The notes under the pieces were generated by a model, which ran no database searches, was not told where the DNA came from, and was given only the letters and a program-made list of their open reading frames with translations. Shown here one piece after another: positions 52,523-63,313 of a stretch of 64,000 bases of DNA. The stretch lies in contig BCKQ01000010.1 in NCBI GenBank assembly GCA_001600695.1, positions 94,270-158,269 on the forward strand, written 5' to 3'. A program made the translations under genes and the position numbers. The DNA comes from Ascoidea asiatica (taxonomy: Eukaryota; Ascomycota; Saccharomycetes; Ascoideales; Ascoideaceae). Numbering within the stretch: position 1 is the first letter of the stretch; the number at the start of each line of letters is the position of its first letter.

Positions 52523-54786
52523 TTGACGAGAAATTATAAAACTTGAACTATGAAATTTTTCATAAATAAGTTTGATAAATATTTTTTTAGAAAAATTGAA
52601 GTTTTTCCAGTGATTAACTTAACGTTAAATTATCGTTACGTTAACAAATAAAGTAAATAAATTTCTATTTATTTTTCATAAATTTGATTTTCACTAATTT
52701 TTAAGAGCCCTTTGTTTTATTAAAAGCCCTATATATAAAGAAAGGGTAACCATTATTTAAAGCTTGTTGATGTGAAAAACTGTACTACATATCCGGACCA
52801 AAGAGGTGGATAATGGTTTTTTGTATTCGGACTCCTCAGAGAAAATAATCAACTGTCGATCACATGTACAGGATTACAGTTTAAAATATTTTCAAGAAAG
52901 ATCAGGAAGGTGATGTTATGAAAAACTTTATTATAAACCTAGCTCTGGTTTTTCACAGTTAACTTATCAATTGAAATTATTATGGTTAATCTAGAACAAT
53001 CGGGCCACCCCAGTTTGATTACTTTTGACCAAAACCGCTTGGAAAGACATAATTATGCCTATAAATCAGAGCTTATTTTTTTAATATACCATCGAGGTTA
53101 TGAGGAGAAGTTGAGTTTTCAGCTAACATTTATCTGCCTTGGTTCACTTGAATGCATTCAGAAATTGAAAATANTTAAATGTATTTAGAGGTATTAGGTT
53201 GTATAATTAAAGTGCACTAGCTCAAACCATGTTAAATAACTGTTTTAAAATGTAATTAAGTACGCTTACACAACATGCAATGAATGATACTTCAATTTAA
53301 CGTTTTAAATAGAGTTTGAGTACGATAACTTTAATACTTTAATAAAAGTTTTTTTATTCTCGGCAATTTTGTTTTCGTAATTTAAAGTTGATTGTTGTTT
53401 AAGGTATAGGATATAGGGTATAGGGGATAGGATATTGTGTAAGTAAAGTATATTATTGTATGAGAATAAAGTACAGATAATTTGATTTGAAAACATGTTG
53501 AGGGTAAAATGTATACTCGTAGCTGGGTGAAAAGGATTGTTTTATTCAACGTTACTTAAATTTGCTAGTACTGTACGAATTGTACTGTAGTTGTACAGTA
53601 ATAATTAATGCTTGAATGTGATGAAATAAATTGAATTTTCAAAGAAAAATCAAAATCAAAATCAAAATTAAAATTAAAATTCAAACAGGGATTAAATTGT
53701 AATTAGAAGTAGAATTAGAATTAAACATACAATAATTTAAAATATAAAATCAGGCGATAAAGCAAAAAAACACTAAAACTGTTTGATTGTAGATCAATAA
53801 AGTAAATATTATTATGTAGTACTTTAATATGATCAAAAATATTATACAGTAATTATTATTTGGTGAAAAATTTATTTGTGAGATAATATTTTTGTTTTGA
53901 AGACATACTTAATTGAATTATTTCAAGTAATGGCTGTTTTAACTAGAAAAGGAAGTCGAACTCCTTTCAAAAGATAAAAAAAAAACTGGTGGAAGATTTA
54001 AGTGAAATTTAATTGGATTAACCGACCAAACGAGAAATATCCTTTTATTGCTACATTTTAATATTGCTATTTGATTTTATATAATTAACCAACTTTATAC
54101 GTATTTGTATATTTGATGTATATCTGTAAATGTATAATAAGTAAAAAAAGTCGTTGCTTTTGTCATTCAAGCTGAGATTCAAAGTCTTTAAGTTACAAGA
54201 GTGCTTATTATAATTAGCAATATTTAAGGAAACATACTACATTACTATGTATAGTACGGGTACAGTGTATTAATTAGTTGAATATTTTCATTTGAAATTT
54301 TTTCATTTGAGATAGCGAGCAACTAAAATGTTTTAAAAATGTAACCTTAAAATTTGAAAGCATACATTAAAAAGAAGAGGAAAGGAAAGGAAAGGATTTG
54401 AAAGGAAAATCATGTGCAGTTGAGTACTATCATTAAAATATAATAATTTCCATCAAAAGATGTTTAAAAGAATAAATCATTTTTATTTATTATTCTTCTA
54501 TCGTTGAAATTTATATTTTGTGAATATAAAATTATGAAACTGTTCTATTATGATATCGATTTACTATTACATTAATTAACTTTTCCATAGTAGTTTTTTC
54601 AACTAAAGTTACAGAATCAACTGATATTTTATTCAGAATTAGAAAAAAAAAAAAAAAAAATTTAGTTGAATAAATGTGAGTGTGTTATTTTATTGGCAGA
54701 GAGAGTGCATAGTTGAGATATAATTTTTCCGAGGGTTTATGTTTCTTTTAATTTTCGATTGGGGTCCAGTTGTGTTTAAAATTGAA

Positions 54787-54846
54787 TAAAATTTAACGAA
54801 ATTCAACGAAATTCAACTAAATTCAACGAAATTCAACCAAACTCAG
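54787..54846. repeat. Decamer tandem repeat, AAATTCAACG-type
   Basis: About five to six 10-bp units with small changes (AACGAAATTC, AACTAAATTC, AACCAAACTC). Confidence 0.8.
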
Positions 54847-57138
54847 TGAATTGTTAATTGTATTGATGTATAACTTTGTGTATGAAGTGGAATTAGAATT
54901 GTTGCACTGATTGTTGTGCTTTGAGGGACATTAACATCCAATATATCATTCTGACCAAAAAATAAGGTTTGCGACCCGAAAAAAATAAGAGCTAAAACAA
55001 GCACAAAAATAGTTGGGCCGAACTGCTTGTAAAAAAAAAAGATGGTTTTAGCCGAATAGTACAGGCTGTTGACAAGCAGGCGATGAAGGGCAATCAATTA
55101 TAATTTATTGGAGATGGTATCNAATAAAGTGTACNACTGCAAAATAAAGCAACCCCGCGGTAATATACTGAGTGAGACAAGAAGAACAAGGAACATAATC
55201 TTTTTGTGATTTCTAACTTTTTAATTTTCCATGTTTTCACAACTCTTTTCTATCTATTTTTCTGTATTTCTTTATCTTTTGGGAAGATTTTGGGTGCCCT
55301 GATACGTTATTTTGTAAAAACTTAAGGTTCAATGTTTTAAGGTTACAACACAGATGAAGACGCAAATCTAATATTTGCTAACGGCCACATCCCAGGACAA
55401 ATTGTTGTAGGCGCACATTCATGCAAACCTTAATGTAACATATGTTTTGCGTTTACCTTATTGTAGTTAGGTATGAATTATCTTGCTTTAAAAAAAGTAA
55501 TATATTATTAGCTAAAACAGTTATCTATCATAGAAATTCTACATTTATGGTGTGCTAGTAAATTACATACCGCCCAAGAATATCGTTGATAAAAACTCCC
55601 TCCTTTAGAGGAGGATTTGAAAGCAAGAGTGGCAGCAAGAGAGTAATTGATTGGTCAGTGCAAGAATCAATGGCACAAAAAGAAGAGAGAATTGATTAGC
55701 AACTCAAGAGATTTTACTTCCAGCAAGAGAACTTAAATAATCATCAAAGCTCTTTAATTTTGCACATTTTTTCTCCCTTTTTCAAATATTTTCCAATTTC
55801 TTTTTGCTTTTTGTGATTCTATTTTATTTTAACTGCAATATTTCCATATCCCCCATTCATGGCCATTTGTTTGTTATTTTTGTGGGATGTCAATTTGCAA
55901 AAATCAGAGCATCTCAAGCAGATAATTTCAGTGAAAAGCAAAGAAAAAGCCATTCATTCTAGATTGTACCGTACTGGAGAAGCTCGAGACAGCTATTCCA
56001 GTTGAGTCACAGTAACAATTTTACAGTTATAGTTGCTCTCTGGAATCAGCTTTACCCTTAGAAAAGAGACATACTAAGTAAAATTGTAATATTTTAATAT
56101 TGGTGAAGTGTGGGAAATGTGTGAATTGTGAAGAAATGNGGCGAACAGGGCAGGTGTTGGAACTATTATTTCTTTTATTTTCTTTTATTCTCTTGTCAAC
56201 AACTTTTCATTTGCTGTTGTTGATTTGCTTGTGCTTTTCTTTTGATAATCTAGCGATTTGCTGATGATTCGAAGAGTCCAAGAAAATAACATGAAATGAA
56301 TATATATAGTAGTAATACACACACACTTAGTGAATAACCCATTNATTGGTATGTTATTACCATAGTGTACAGTACTTACTTTTTCTCTACTGCATATTTC
56401 TATACAGTTCAATGCAATTACAATTTAATGCAATTATATTATATTTNATTATATTTCATATTCTATCTCATATTCTATCTCATATTTTATTTTATTAGAT
56501 CTCAATCAACATTTTATTTTAATTTATGGTGAAATGTTGCAGTTTCAACAAAATTATATTCACTTCATTCACCTTATTCACTTTCACAGCTTATTCGAAA
56601 CCTTAAAACAACACTCTCTCTCTTAACTTTCCTCGCTTTTTTCACTTTTTTCGCTTATCAAACATAAAACTTAAAGCTCTGTACTACTACTATTACTATT
56701 ACTATTACTATTACTACTAGTTAGTGTCTAAAGTTGATGTAAAAAAATAAAATACAAACAATGCTAAAATATAATATTTGTAGCTAATAATTTGGAAATA
56801 AAATAAAATAAAACAAAGTAAAACAGCATATTCACACTTAAAAGCTAACATTATTTAGCTTACTTACCTTACTTACCTTATTTACCTTATTTACCTTACT
56901 TATCACATATTTCCAGTTTCTTTTAACAATCAAAATCAAAAAAAAAAAATTACAATAATTGGTATTATTACTAATTTACCTGTTTCTATTTTAATCCAGT
57001 TTATACCTTTATGTATAATTTCCCATACGTGTATTTGTGAATGGTATATATACAACTCATTTCTTCTTATTTTTTTTCTCTTTTTTTTCCTCCTTATTCA
57101 TTTTATAAATTATATTTATAAATTATATTTATAATTAA

Positions 57139-57189
57139 ATTTACATTTACATTTACATTTACATTTACATTTACATTTACATTTACATT
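57139..57189. repeat. (ACATTT)n hexanucleotide repeat in the 5' flank of the SANT-like gene
   Basis: About eight perfect ACATTT units ending about 70 bp before the ATG. Probably within the 5' UTR or core promoter. Confidence 0.9.
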
Positions 57190-57258
57190 TTTGTTGTTCT
57201 TCTATTCAATCAACTCAAATAACTTACTAATAAATACTACTTACATATCAATATTAAT

Positions 57259-57786
57259 ATGTCAAATAATAACTATAATACTAATATAAAATCAGATAGT
57301 TATAATACTATCAATGAATATAAACCAAAACTACCTTCTTTAGCAACACTAAATATTCCTGGAAATCCATATTTTCATTGTCCCAATACTTCAAATATTT
57401 CAAATAACTTCAATAATTTCAATAATTCCAATAATTCCAGCACTTCTACTCTGGTTTCAAATAAAAGAGATTTTTCAAATTTGGAAAATAATTCAGTCAA
57501 TCAAAATAAAAATTCTCCAATTTATAATAATTCAAATAAAATTCTTACAAATAATCAAAATATTTCTAATTTACCTGTTAGTCCACTAAACCCAGTTTCA
57601 ATACCTTATCAAAATTCTTCTTATTCTAATACAAATTCTTCTAATTTTCAAAATTATACAACTTCAACTTTACCACAAGATAAGAAAAGACAAAAAAGTA
57701 TCTCATATATCAATAATAATGATAATCCTCATACCGCTGAAATCAATTATAACACTGAAAATAATTATAACGCCGCTAAAAATAAT

Positions 57787-57822
<36 letters not shown>

Positions 57823-58902
57823 AAAATTGTTTCTTTATCTCCAACATCAAAATCTTATAACAACAATTATCCAAATTCTTCTTCAATATCTTCAGCTCCT
57901 AAATCAAATTCCTTATTATCTTACTCATTAATATCTCCTCCTTATTCAACTTCTTCATCATATTCATCAACATCTTCAACTTCTTCATCTCTGATTTCTT
58001 CTTCTCCAATAAATTCAAATAATAAAAGAAAAAATTCTAATTNTGATAATGATTTAAATAATTCATCTAATGAAATTAAATGGTGTTGGTCTGATGATGA
58101 TTATGGTAAAAGTTTATTTTTATTTAGTTCAATGCTAAAATTTAATATTTTTACTTCTCCATACAGTAAAAAAGGTGAATCTTGGGGTTATGTTAAAAAT
58201 GCTTTTTTGAATAAATATGGTAAATCTCCTTGTATTAATACAATTAAAAAAAAATTTCATAAAGAAGCAAATGATTTTTATTTAAAATCAAAAAATCCCA
58301 CAAAACAATTAAATGAAAAAGATTTATTATTACAGCAATTATTAAAACAACAAAAAAAAGCTTTAAAAAGAAAATCAAATTCTTTATCTTTATCTAACCT
58401 CGATCAATTAGATTATAATATGAATAATTTTACTGATATTCATGATTCAAATACTTATAATAATATACCTAATACCAATACTAATATAAATAATAATACT
58501 AATACTAATGCTAATACTAATACTGACTATCATTATTATAATCAAAATCATAATCAAAAACATTTCAATAGTTCTAATAATTCTAATAATTTTAGGCCTG
58601 AAAATCTTTCTCAACAATCACTTCCATTAATTTCTGATCCAAATAGTAAACCTAGATATCGTTATCTGACTTCAAAAACTGGTGATTCAACTCCCATTTT
58701 AGATTATAATCCTGAAAATAAAGATCATTTATCATATGTTTTAAGTCAAACAATTACTGCTTTAAATGAAAGTGAAGCTAAATATTCTAATTTGTATAAT
58801 CAATTCATTAGTTTACAAACCTCATATAATAATGATCGTACAAATTTGGTTCAACAAATATCTCAGAAAGACCAGTTTATTCAAAGTATTTTAAAAAAAT
58901 AA
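57259..58902 (+). CDS. Putative SANT/Myb-like (trihelix-type) DNA-binding protein
   Basis: 547 residues. About the first 270 are Asn/Ser-rich low complexity, usual for yeast transcription regulators. Residues about 273-350 are the only well-ordered segment: a Lys-Trp-Cys-Trp-Ser-Asp-Asp-Asp start, a Phe/Leu-rich helix (SLFLFSSMLKFNIF), GESWGYVKNAFLNKYGKSPC, then a basic recognition-like helix (NTIKKKFHKEANDFYLKSK). Spaced Trp residues, three helices and a basic third helix recall SANT/Myb or trihelix DNA-binding folds. I cannot name an orthologue. A Lys/Gln-rich stretch follows, then Asn/Thr repeats, and the C-terminus is a coiled coil (TALNESEAKYSNLYNQFISL to the end), suggesting dimerisation. 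A 4.7 kb upstream interval and repeat-rich 5' flank fit a tightly regulated gene. The gene converges on the Zn2Cys6 gene. Confidence 0.72.
57788..57820. repeat. (AAT)n poly-Asn coding repeat
   Basis: In-frame AAT units within the low-complexity N-terminal half of the SANT-like protein. Confidence 0.85.
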
Positions 58903-59285
58903 TCATAATAATACACAACAACAATATTTCTATAAATACATATAATTTCAGTTCATTTCGATTCAATTAATTCAATTTCCTTTTTATATCCCCNTTTGAC
59001 TTTTTTTAACTTTCTTCTTTGATTGTAAAATTAATGTTTTTCTCTATAAAATTTTCTTAATCAAAAATATTTGATAACTTTTAGTATATAATTTAACTAT
59101 AATAATTCATTCAAATAGATATACAGTATGCTTTCTTCATTTTTAAAAAAAAAAACCTAATATCCAAAGAATGTAAGTTCATTATATTAAAACAAAAAGC
59201 CTATTTGACAGGTTTATTATTGCAATTACAATAATTAAATACATTTATCGATGTACATAAAAAAAGAAAAATGATTGTTTGTAGA
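58903..59285. other. Convergent 3' intergenic region
   Basis: 383 bp between two convergent regulator genes. AT-rich with short T and A runs that could serve as polyadenylation signals; nothing else seen. Confidence 0.55.
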
Positions 59286-62207
59286 TTAAAGCCCAAAGTC
59301 TGTAAGATCAAAGTCAAGTTCGCTATTGAAAATGGTTTTGTCAATCCAATCACACCCCGTATCCGAAATAGGAGACTCTGGCCGTATTTCAATGTTTCTG
59401 ATATCAATATTATTGAGATTATCATCATTGTTGTAATTATTGAAATTACTATAGTTATCAAAAGCAACGGTATTTCTAATATCTAAATTACCATTATTAT
59501 TGTCATTATCATTATCATTATTATCATTTCTATAGTTGCTATTAGTAGTATCATTGGTAGTAGAATTGCTATTGCTTAGGTTAAAAATAGACGGATTAGA
59601 GCCTAAATTCAAAGGCCGGTTAACAATAGTATTGTCATTATTATAGTTGCTAGTTTTTATTTTTTCATATATATTTGGAATAAGCTTTTTTAAACATTCT
59701 TTCAAATGAGTTGCTAATTTTATTGATAAATTCCAATGATTTGTTATTGAATATATTCCAGACAATTCCATTTTAATATATTCAGAATAAAGCTTTAATT
59801 CTTCATTTTGACNATTCATAGTTGATAGCCATAAATAGGCACTTACATGTACAAGACCTGCAGAAGCCAAGGAGCAGGCAATCAATGGAGTTCTTTTGGA
59901 TATAAAAGATGGATTTGTATCCATCATTAATTCAACAATTGAGTTTGCAGCTTCAATTGTTTTTCTGGTTTCGATAACTTTCCTAGAAGCTGTTTTATCT
60001 GGAAAATTAATAGAATTTGTAGATTCTGGGTTTGAATTCGCACAACTAGCAATTTTTGGAACATCTGTTTTCCAAAGATATGAAAATGGTCTATGAATAA
60101 AAATCTTACAATAATTCACCATCATTATTGATTGATGAACACCTTCATTTACTTCACCTGCATAATTAACTAAATAAGCCAGATTTGGATCAGTTTTATT
60201 TTCTGAAAGACTTGCTTCAAGATCCCAATTAGCTAATGCAGCTGTAGAAGAATTCCAGTAATTTTTCCATTCTTTTTCCTCCACTATCGCTATATTCATT
60301 CTAATAATATCATTGAATAAGCTTGAAGCCTTTGATCTTCCTTGGTAATCAAATACTGAAGAAGTAGGAAATGATGGGGTATTACAATTAATAACAATTG
60401 AGGCAAGCTTTGATAAAGTGAACCCATCTGCAGAACCGATACAAATATCTAAGAAATAAATCTCCCAGAATACTCTTCTACCACAATCTAGAAGTATATC
60501 AGATTTGATATTTTTGGTTCTTGAAGAATCAAAAATTTTTCTAGGATCATTCAAATTAAATTTTTCATCTTGAATTTTTTCAAAGGCTGTATCAATTGAA
60601 GTTGTTGGTGTCATATCCAGTGTAAATTTATTAATTTGAAGATCTTTATTAGATTTTGCATTANTATTATCAAGTTCTTGAAAATAAAATTCATTATTAT
60701 TATATTTTTTATCATCGATTAGATTTAATTCTAAACTCATTATTATTTGTACACATTTTTTTCTAATATAAGTTGCCAAATCATGTAAACCGGAAATATG
60801 ACCTATTAGCATTAACAAAGTTAAAGATTGTAAAGAAATTACATCATATTGAAAATTTGAAATTTTATCAATTAAAAGCAAACCTTGATTAATTCTATCT
60901 GATACCATATTTGGATTTTTTGAAAATATAGAAGTTGATTGACCAATTGAAATTAAATTCATTGCAAATAATAAATCAGTATAATTATTATTTTCAATTT
61001 TATCGAAATAGTCATTATTGATTTGAGATTGGGGTGGTAAAAATGGATGAATATTATGAAAATTAGTAAAGTATGATCTTAATACTTTTATTTTATCTAT
61101 ATTATTTAAAGGAATTAAATTATCTTTTGATATTAAAACTTTTGATAAGTCATTTTCAAAATCAATATTATTATATACATTATTGAGCATACTACTTATA
61201 TTACTTATATTATTTACATTATTATTTATAGGAATATTATTAAGATCGATAGTATAAAAATTTGAATTATTTTTTTTTTTATAATTATTATTATCATAGT
61301 TAATATAATTATTATCATCGGGAGATTTATAGATATTACTTTTCACATAATCATTATCTAATTGAGGAGATAGCGAAATATTTTTATTTTTAAATTTTTG
61401 ATGAATTTCAACATCTAAGTTTAATTCATTACCTTTAATTGGATTATGAAGTAAGAATTTTTTTTGATTATTTGGGTTATTACTAGGAAATTGTACTTCA
61501 GTAATTAAACCTTGTTTATTTCTCTTTAAACAAGGCAATTGTAAATTTCTTATATTTGGATTAACATTTGCTTGAAAGACTGGACAGTTTATTTCTGGAC
61601 AATTTTCATGAGAACCTGTTACGCAAGGCATTTTTAAAATAGAATCAAAAGATAAATCTTTTGATAACTCGTTGAAATCAATTTCTTCATTATTTGTATT
61701 TTTATCTTTTTGAAGATCTGATTGATTTTGATTTTGATTTCGATCAATACGAATTTCTGTATTAGTGGNATTTATATTAATATTTGTTGATTGATTATTA
61801 ATTTGCTGATCATTAATATCATTGATAGATTTTTTTAGTTTTTTCCTTCTTCTAGAACCACCTCTATGACTTTTAACATAAGTACAAGTTTTATTTGAAG
61901 AAATACATCTTGTACAAATTGGTAATTGGCCATCACATTTTAAATGTCGTGCTCTACAAGCTAAACAAGCTCTTGAAGAATGTTTTTTATTTTTTCTTTC
62001 TTTTATTGGAGGTAAAGATAAATTTATTTTGAGTTGCTTTATTTTTTCTAAATCTTTTTCACCTTTAAGTTTATCTTTATCTTCAATTTGAACTTCAATT
62101 TCATTTTTATTTATTATATTATTTTTATTAGTTGAATTGATTAAATTTGAAGAAGGGGATGATGAATTTGGAGTAATCGATCTTGAGATTGAAGAATCTG
62201 AATTCAT
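59286..62207 (-). CDS. Zn2Cys6 fungal transcription factor
   Basis: 973 residues. The binuclear zinc cluster has Cys at residues 81, 84, 91, 98, 101 and 108 (CX2CX6CX6CX2CX6C; core CLACRARHLKCDGQLPICTR), followed by a basic HRGGSRRRKKLKKS linker. A second Cys group (PCVTGSHENCPEINCPVF, about residues 194-211) is unusual and outside the cluster. The middle homology (fungal-specific transcription factor) region starts near residue 380 with LRSYFTNFHNIHPFLPPQSQ, includes ISLQSLTLLMLIGHISGLHD and CGRRVFWEIYFLDICIGSAD, and extends to about 800. An Asn-rich tail ends in an acidic/hydrophobic patch (WIDKTIFNSELDFDLTDFGL), a likely activation domain. Such proteins bind CGG-type sites. I do not recognise a specific orthologue. 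Both this gene and its convergent neighbour are putative regulators with long 5' flanks. Confidence 0.93.
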   Translation of the reverse strand: MNSDSSISRSITPNSSSPSSNLINSTNKNNIINKNEIEVQIEDKDKLKGEKDLEKIKQLKINLSLPPIKERKNKKHSSRACLACRARHLKCDGQLPICTRCISSNKTCTYVKSHRGGSRRRKKLKKSINDINDQQINNQSTNININXTNTEIRIDRNQNQNQSDLQKDKNTNNEEIDFNELSKDLSFDSILKMPCVTGSHENCPEINCPVFQANVNPNIRNLQLPCLKRNKQGLITEVQFPSNNPNNQKKFLLHNPIKGNELNLDVEIHQKFKNKNISLSPQLDNDYVKSNIYKSPDDNNYINYDNNNYKKKNNSNFYTIDLNNIPINNNVNNISNISSMLNNVYNNIDFENDLSKVLISKDNLIPLNNIDKIKVLRSYFTNFHNIHPFLPPQSQINNDYFDKIENNNYTDLLFAMNLISIGQSTSIFSKNPNMVSDRINQGLLLIDKISNFQYDVISLQSLTLLMLIGHISGLHDLATYIRKKCVQIIMSLELNLIDDKKYNNNEFYFQELDNXNAKSNKDLQINKFTLDMTPTTSIDTAFEKIQDEKFNLNDPRKIFDSSRTKNIKSDILLDCGRRVFWEIYFLDICIGSADGFTLSKLASIVINCNTPSFPTSSVFDYQGRSKASSLFNDIIRMNIAIVEEKEWKNYWNSSTAALANWDLEASLSENKTDPNLAYLVNYAGEVNEGVHQSIMMVNYCKIFIHRPFSYLWKTDVPKIASCANSNPESTNSINFPDKTASRKVIETRKTIEAANSIVELMMDTNPSFISKRTPLIACSLASAGLVHVSAYLWLSTMNXQNEELKLYSEYIKMELSGIYSITNHWNLSIKLATHLKECLKKLIPNIYEKIKTSNYNNDNTIVNRPLNLGSNPSIFNLSNSNSTTNDTTNSNYRNDNNDNDNDNNNGNLDIRNTVAFDNYSNFNNYNNDDNLNNIDIRNIEIRPESPISDTGCDWIDKTIFNSELDFDLTDFGL

Positions 62208-63313
62208 TTTTTTTTTGTCTTTCTTTCCTTTTGAATAATGAATGGATTTTAAATGGATCTTGAATTCTGAAATGATAAAATAGTGAATTAAATGAATTAG
62301 AGAGATATTATTGTACAGTGTATTAGATGTGAGTCGGGTGTAAATTGAGTGCAGTTGAGTAGAAGTTAAAAATATTTCAGTTAAATGAATGAAGCTAGAG
62401 AAGTTTATGGAATCAGTAAAGAAATAAGTGAATTAGGGTAAATCACATTCTAGTTGAATGATCGAATTTGATTAAATTTATTGATTGATATTATTTTTCA
62501 AATTGATTTGTCTTAATTTGACATAAACTGTAGAGTATATTTTAAAAAATAAACGAAATGTGTAGTAGCTTTCTTAGTCTTCTTTTGTTTGGTAATAATA
62601 TAATAGCTTTTAAACTTATAATATTATGATATTATAAAATAATTGACTTCAAAATTGATTGTTTCTTGAATAAAATTGTAACTTTAGATGAAATTGATTA
62701 GTCGTACCAATGCAAGATATCAAAGTGGACTTGAATAAAAAAAAAGAGTTAATTGAATAAGACAATAGGATAGATAATGTAAGAGCAAATCCAGAACCTA
62801 ATGCTATGATATTTTAATGCTTTAATGTTTGCAATCAATATCCACATTCATATTCATATTCATATCCACATCAATATCACTCTCACAAGTAAGTAAGTAA
62901 ATGAGTAAGTAAGTAAATGAGTAAGTAAGTAAGTAAACAGTTTGATATTGAAGCTGATTGATGAACTTGTTTTACCACCTTGTTTTAGCGCTTTTGTTGT
63001 CTGTGTTGGCTCGCTCGTCAGTTGATTTTTATTTTTATTTTATTTTGATTTTTGTTTTTATTCCCAGCTTTAGAAACAGAGGCAAAGCGCGGAAATGCAC
63101 CTGAACCGGCTCAGCCACTTCATCCGGAGGCTGTAAATTTCGGGGTTTGATCAGACCATGCAAACGCCACACACGTGCTAAGTCAATTCAAAACCCTTCT
63201 AACAACATCGAACAGCATCCGCAGTTTTGGTCTCGTGAGGAAATATACTGTAACATTACAATTATTTATTTATTTATTTATTTATTATAAATTTTATTAT
63301 GGTACTTTACAAT
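62208..63313. promoter_or_regulatory. Intergenic upstream of the Zn2Cys6 gene, downstream of SMC6
   Basis: 1.1 kb. It holds a tetranucleotide GTAA repeat with preceding TCATAT units (about 62837-62938), a GC-richer island (about 62960-63230) with CACGTG at 63172-63177, and an (ATTT)n run (about 63262-63287) just beyond the SMC6 stop. No gene supported. Confidence 0.5.
62887..62938. repeat. (GTAA)n tetranucleotide repeat
   Basis: Near-perfect GTAA units broken by two ATGA units. They mimic GTAAGT splice donors, but no exon context supports an intron. Confidence 0.9.

Larger units (their letters stand above)
52523..57258. other. 4.7 kb gene-poor interval upstream of the SANT-like regulator
   Basis: By far the longest region here without a supported gene. 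Seen: ATCACATG near 52859 and GGGTAAC at 52744-52750 close to TAN1; a poly-A run (54643-54660); a 10-bp AAATTCAACG tandem (about 54787-54846); CCTCC/GGAGG inverted repeat (55599-55614); (CTATTA)n near 56687-56718; and a hexamer repeat next to the downstream ATG. Frames at 52982-53188, 54843-55097 (84 residues with one hydrophobic segment) and 56185-56412 lack domains and are not called. Base composition is less AT-rich than in coding DNA over 54840-56060, so a long regulatory region or non-coding transcript is plausible. Confidence 0.5.

Noticed and set aside
55599-55614. CCTCC/GGAGG hairpin in the long interval
   Set aside because: Only a 5-bp stem with a 6-nt loop, not followed by a T-run and not repeated elsewhere. 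Expected by chance in a 4.7 kb region.
62887-62938. Multiple GTAAGT splice-donor-like sequences
   Set aside because: They are the product of a GTAA tetranucleotide repeat, with no exon upstream.
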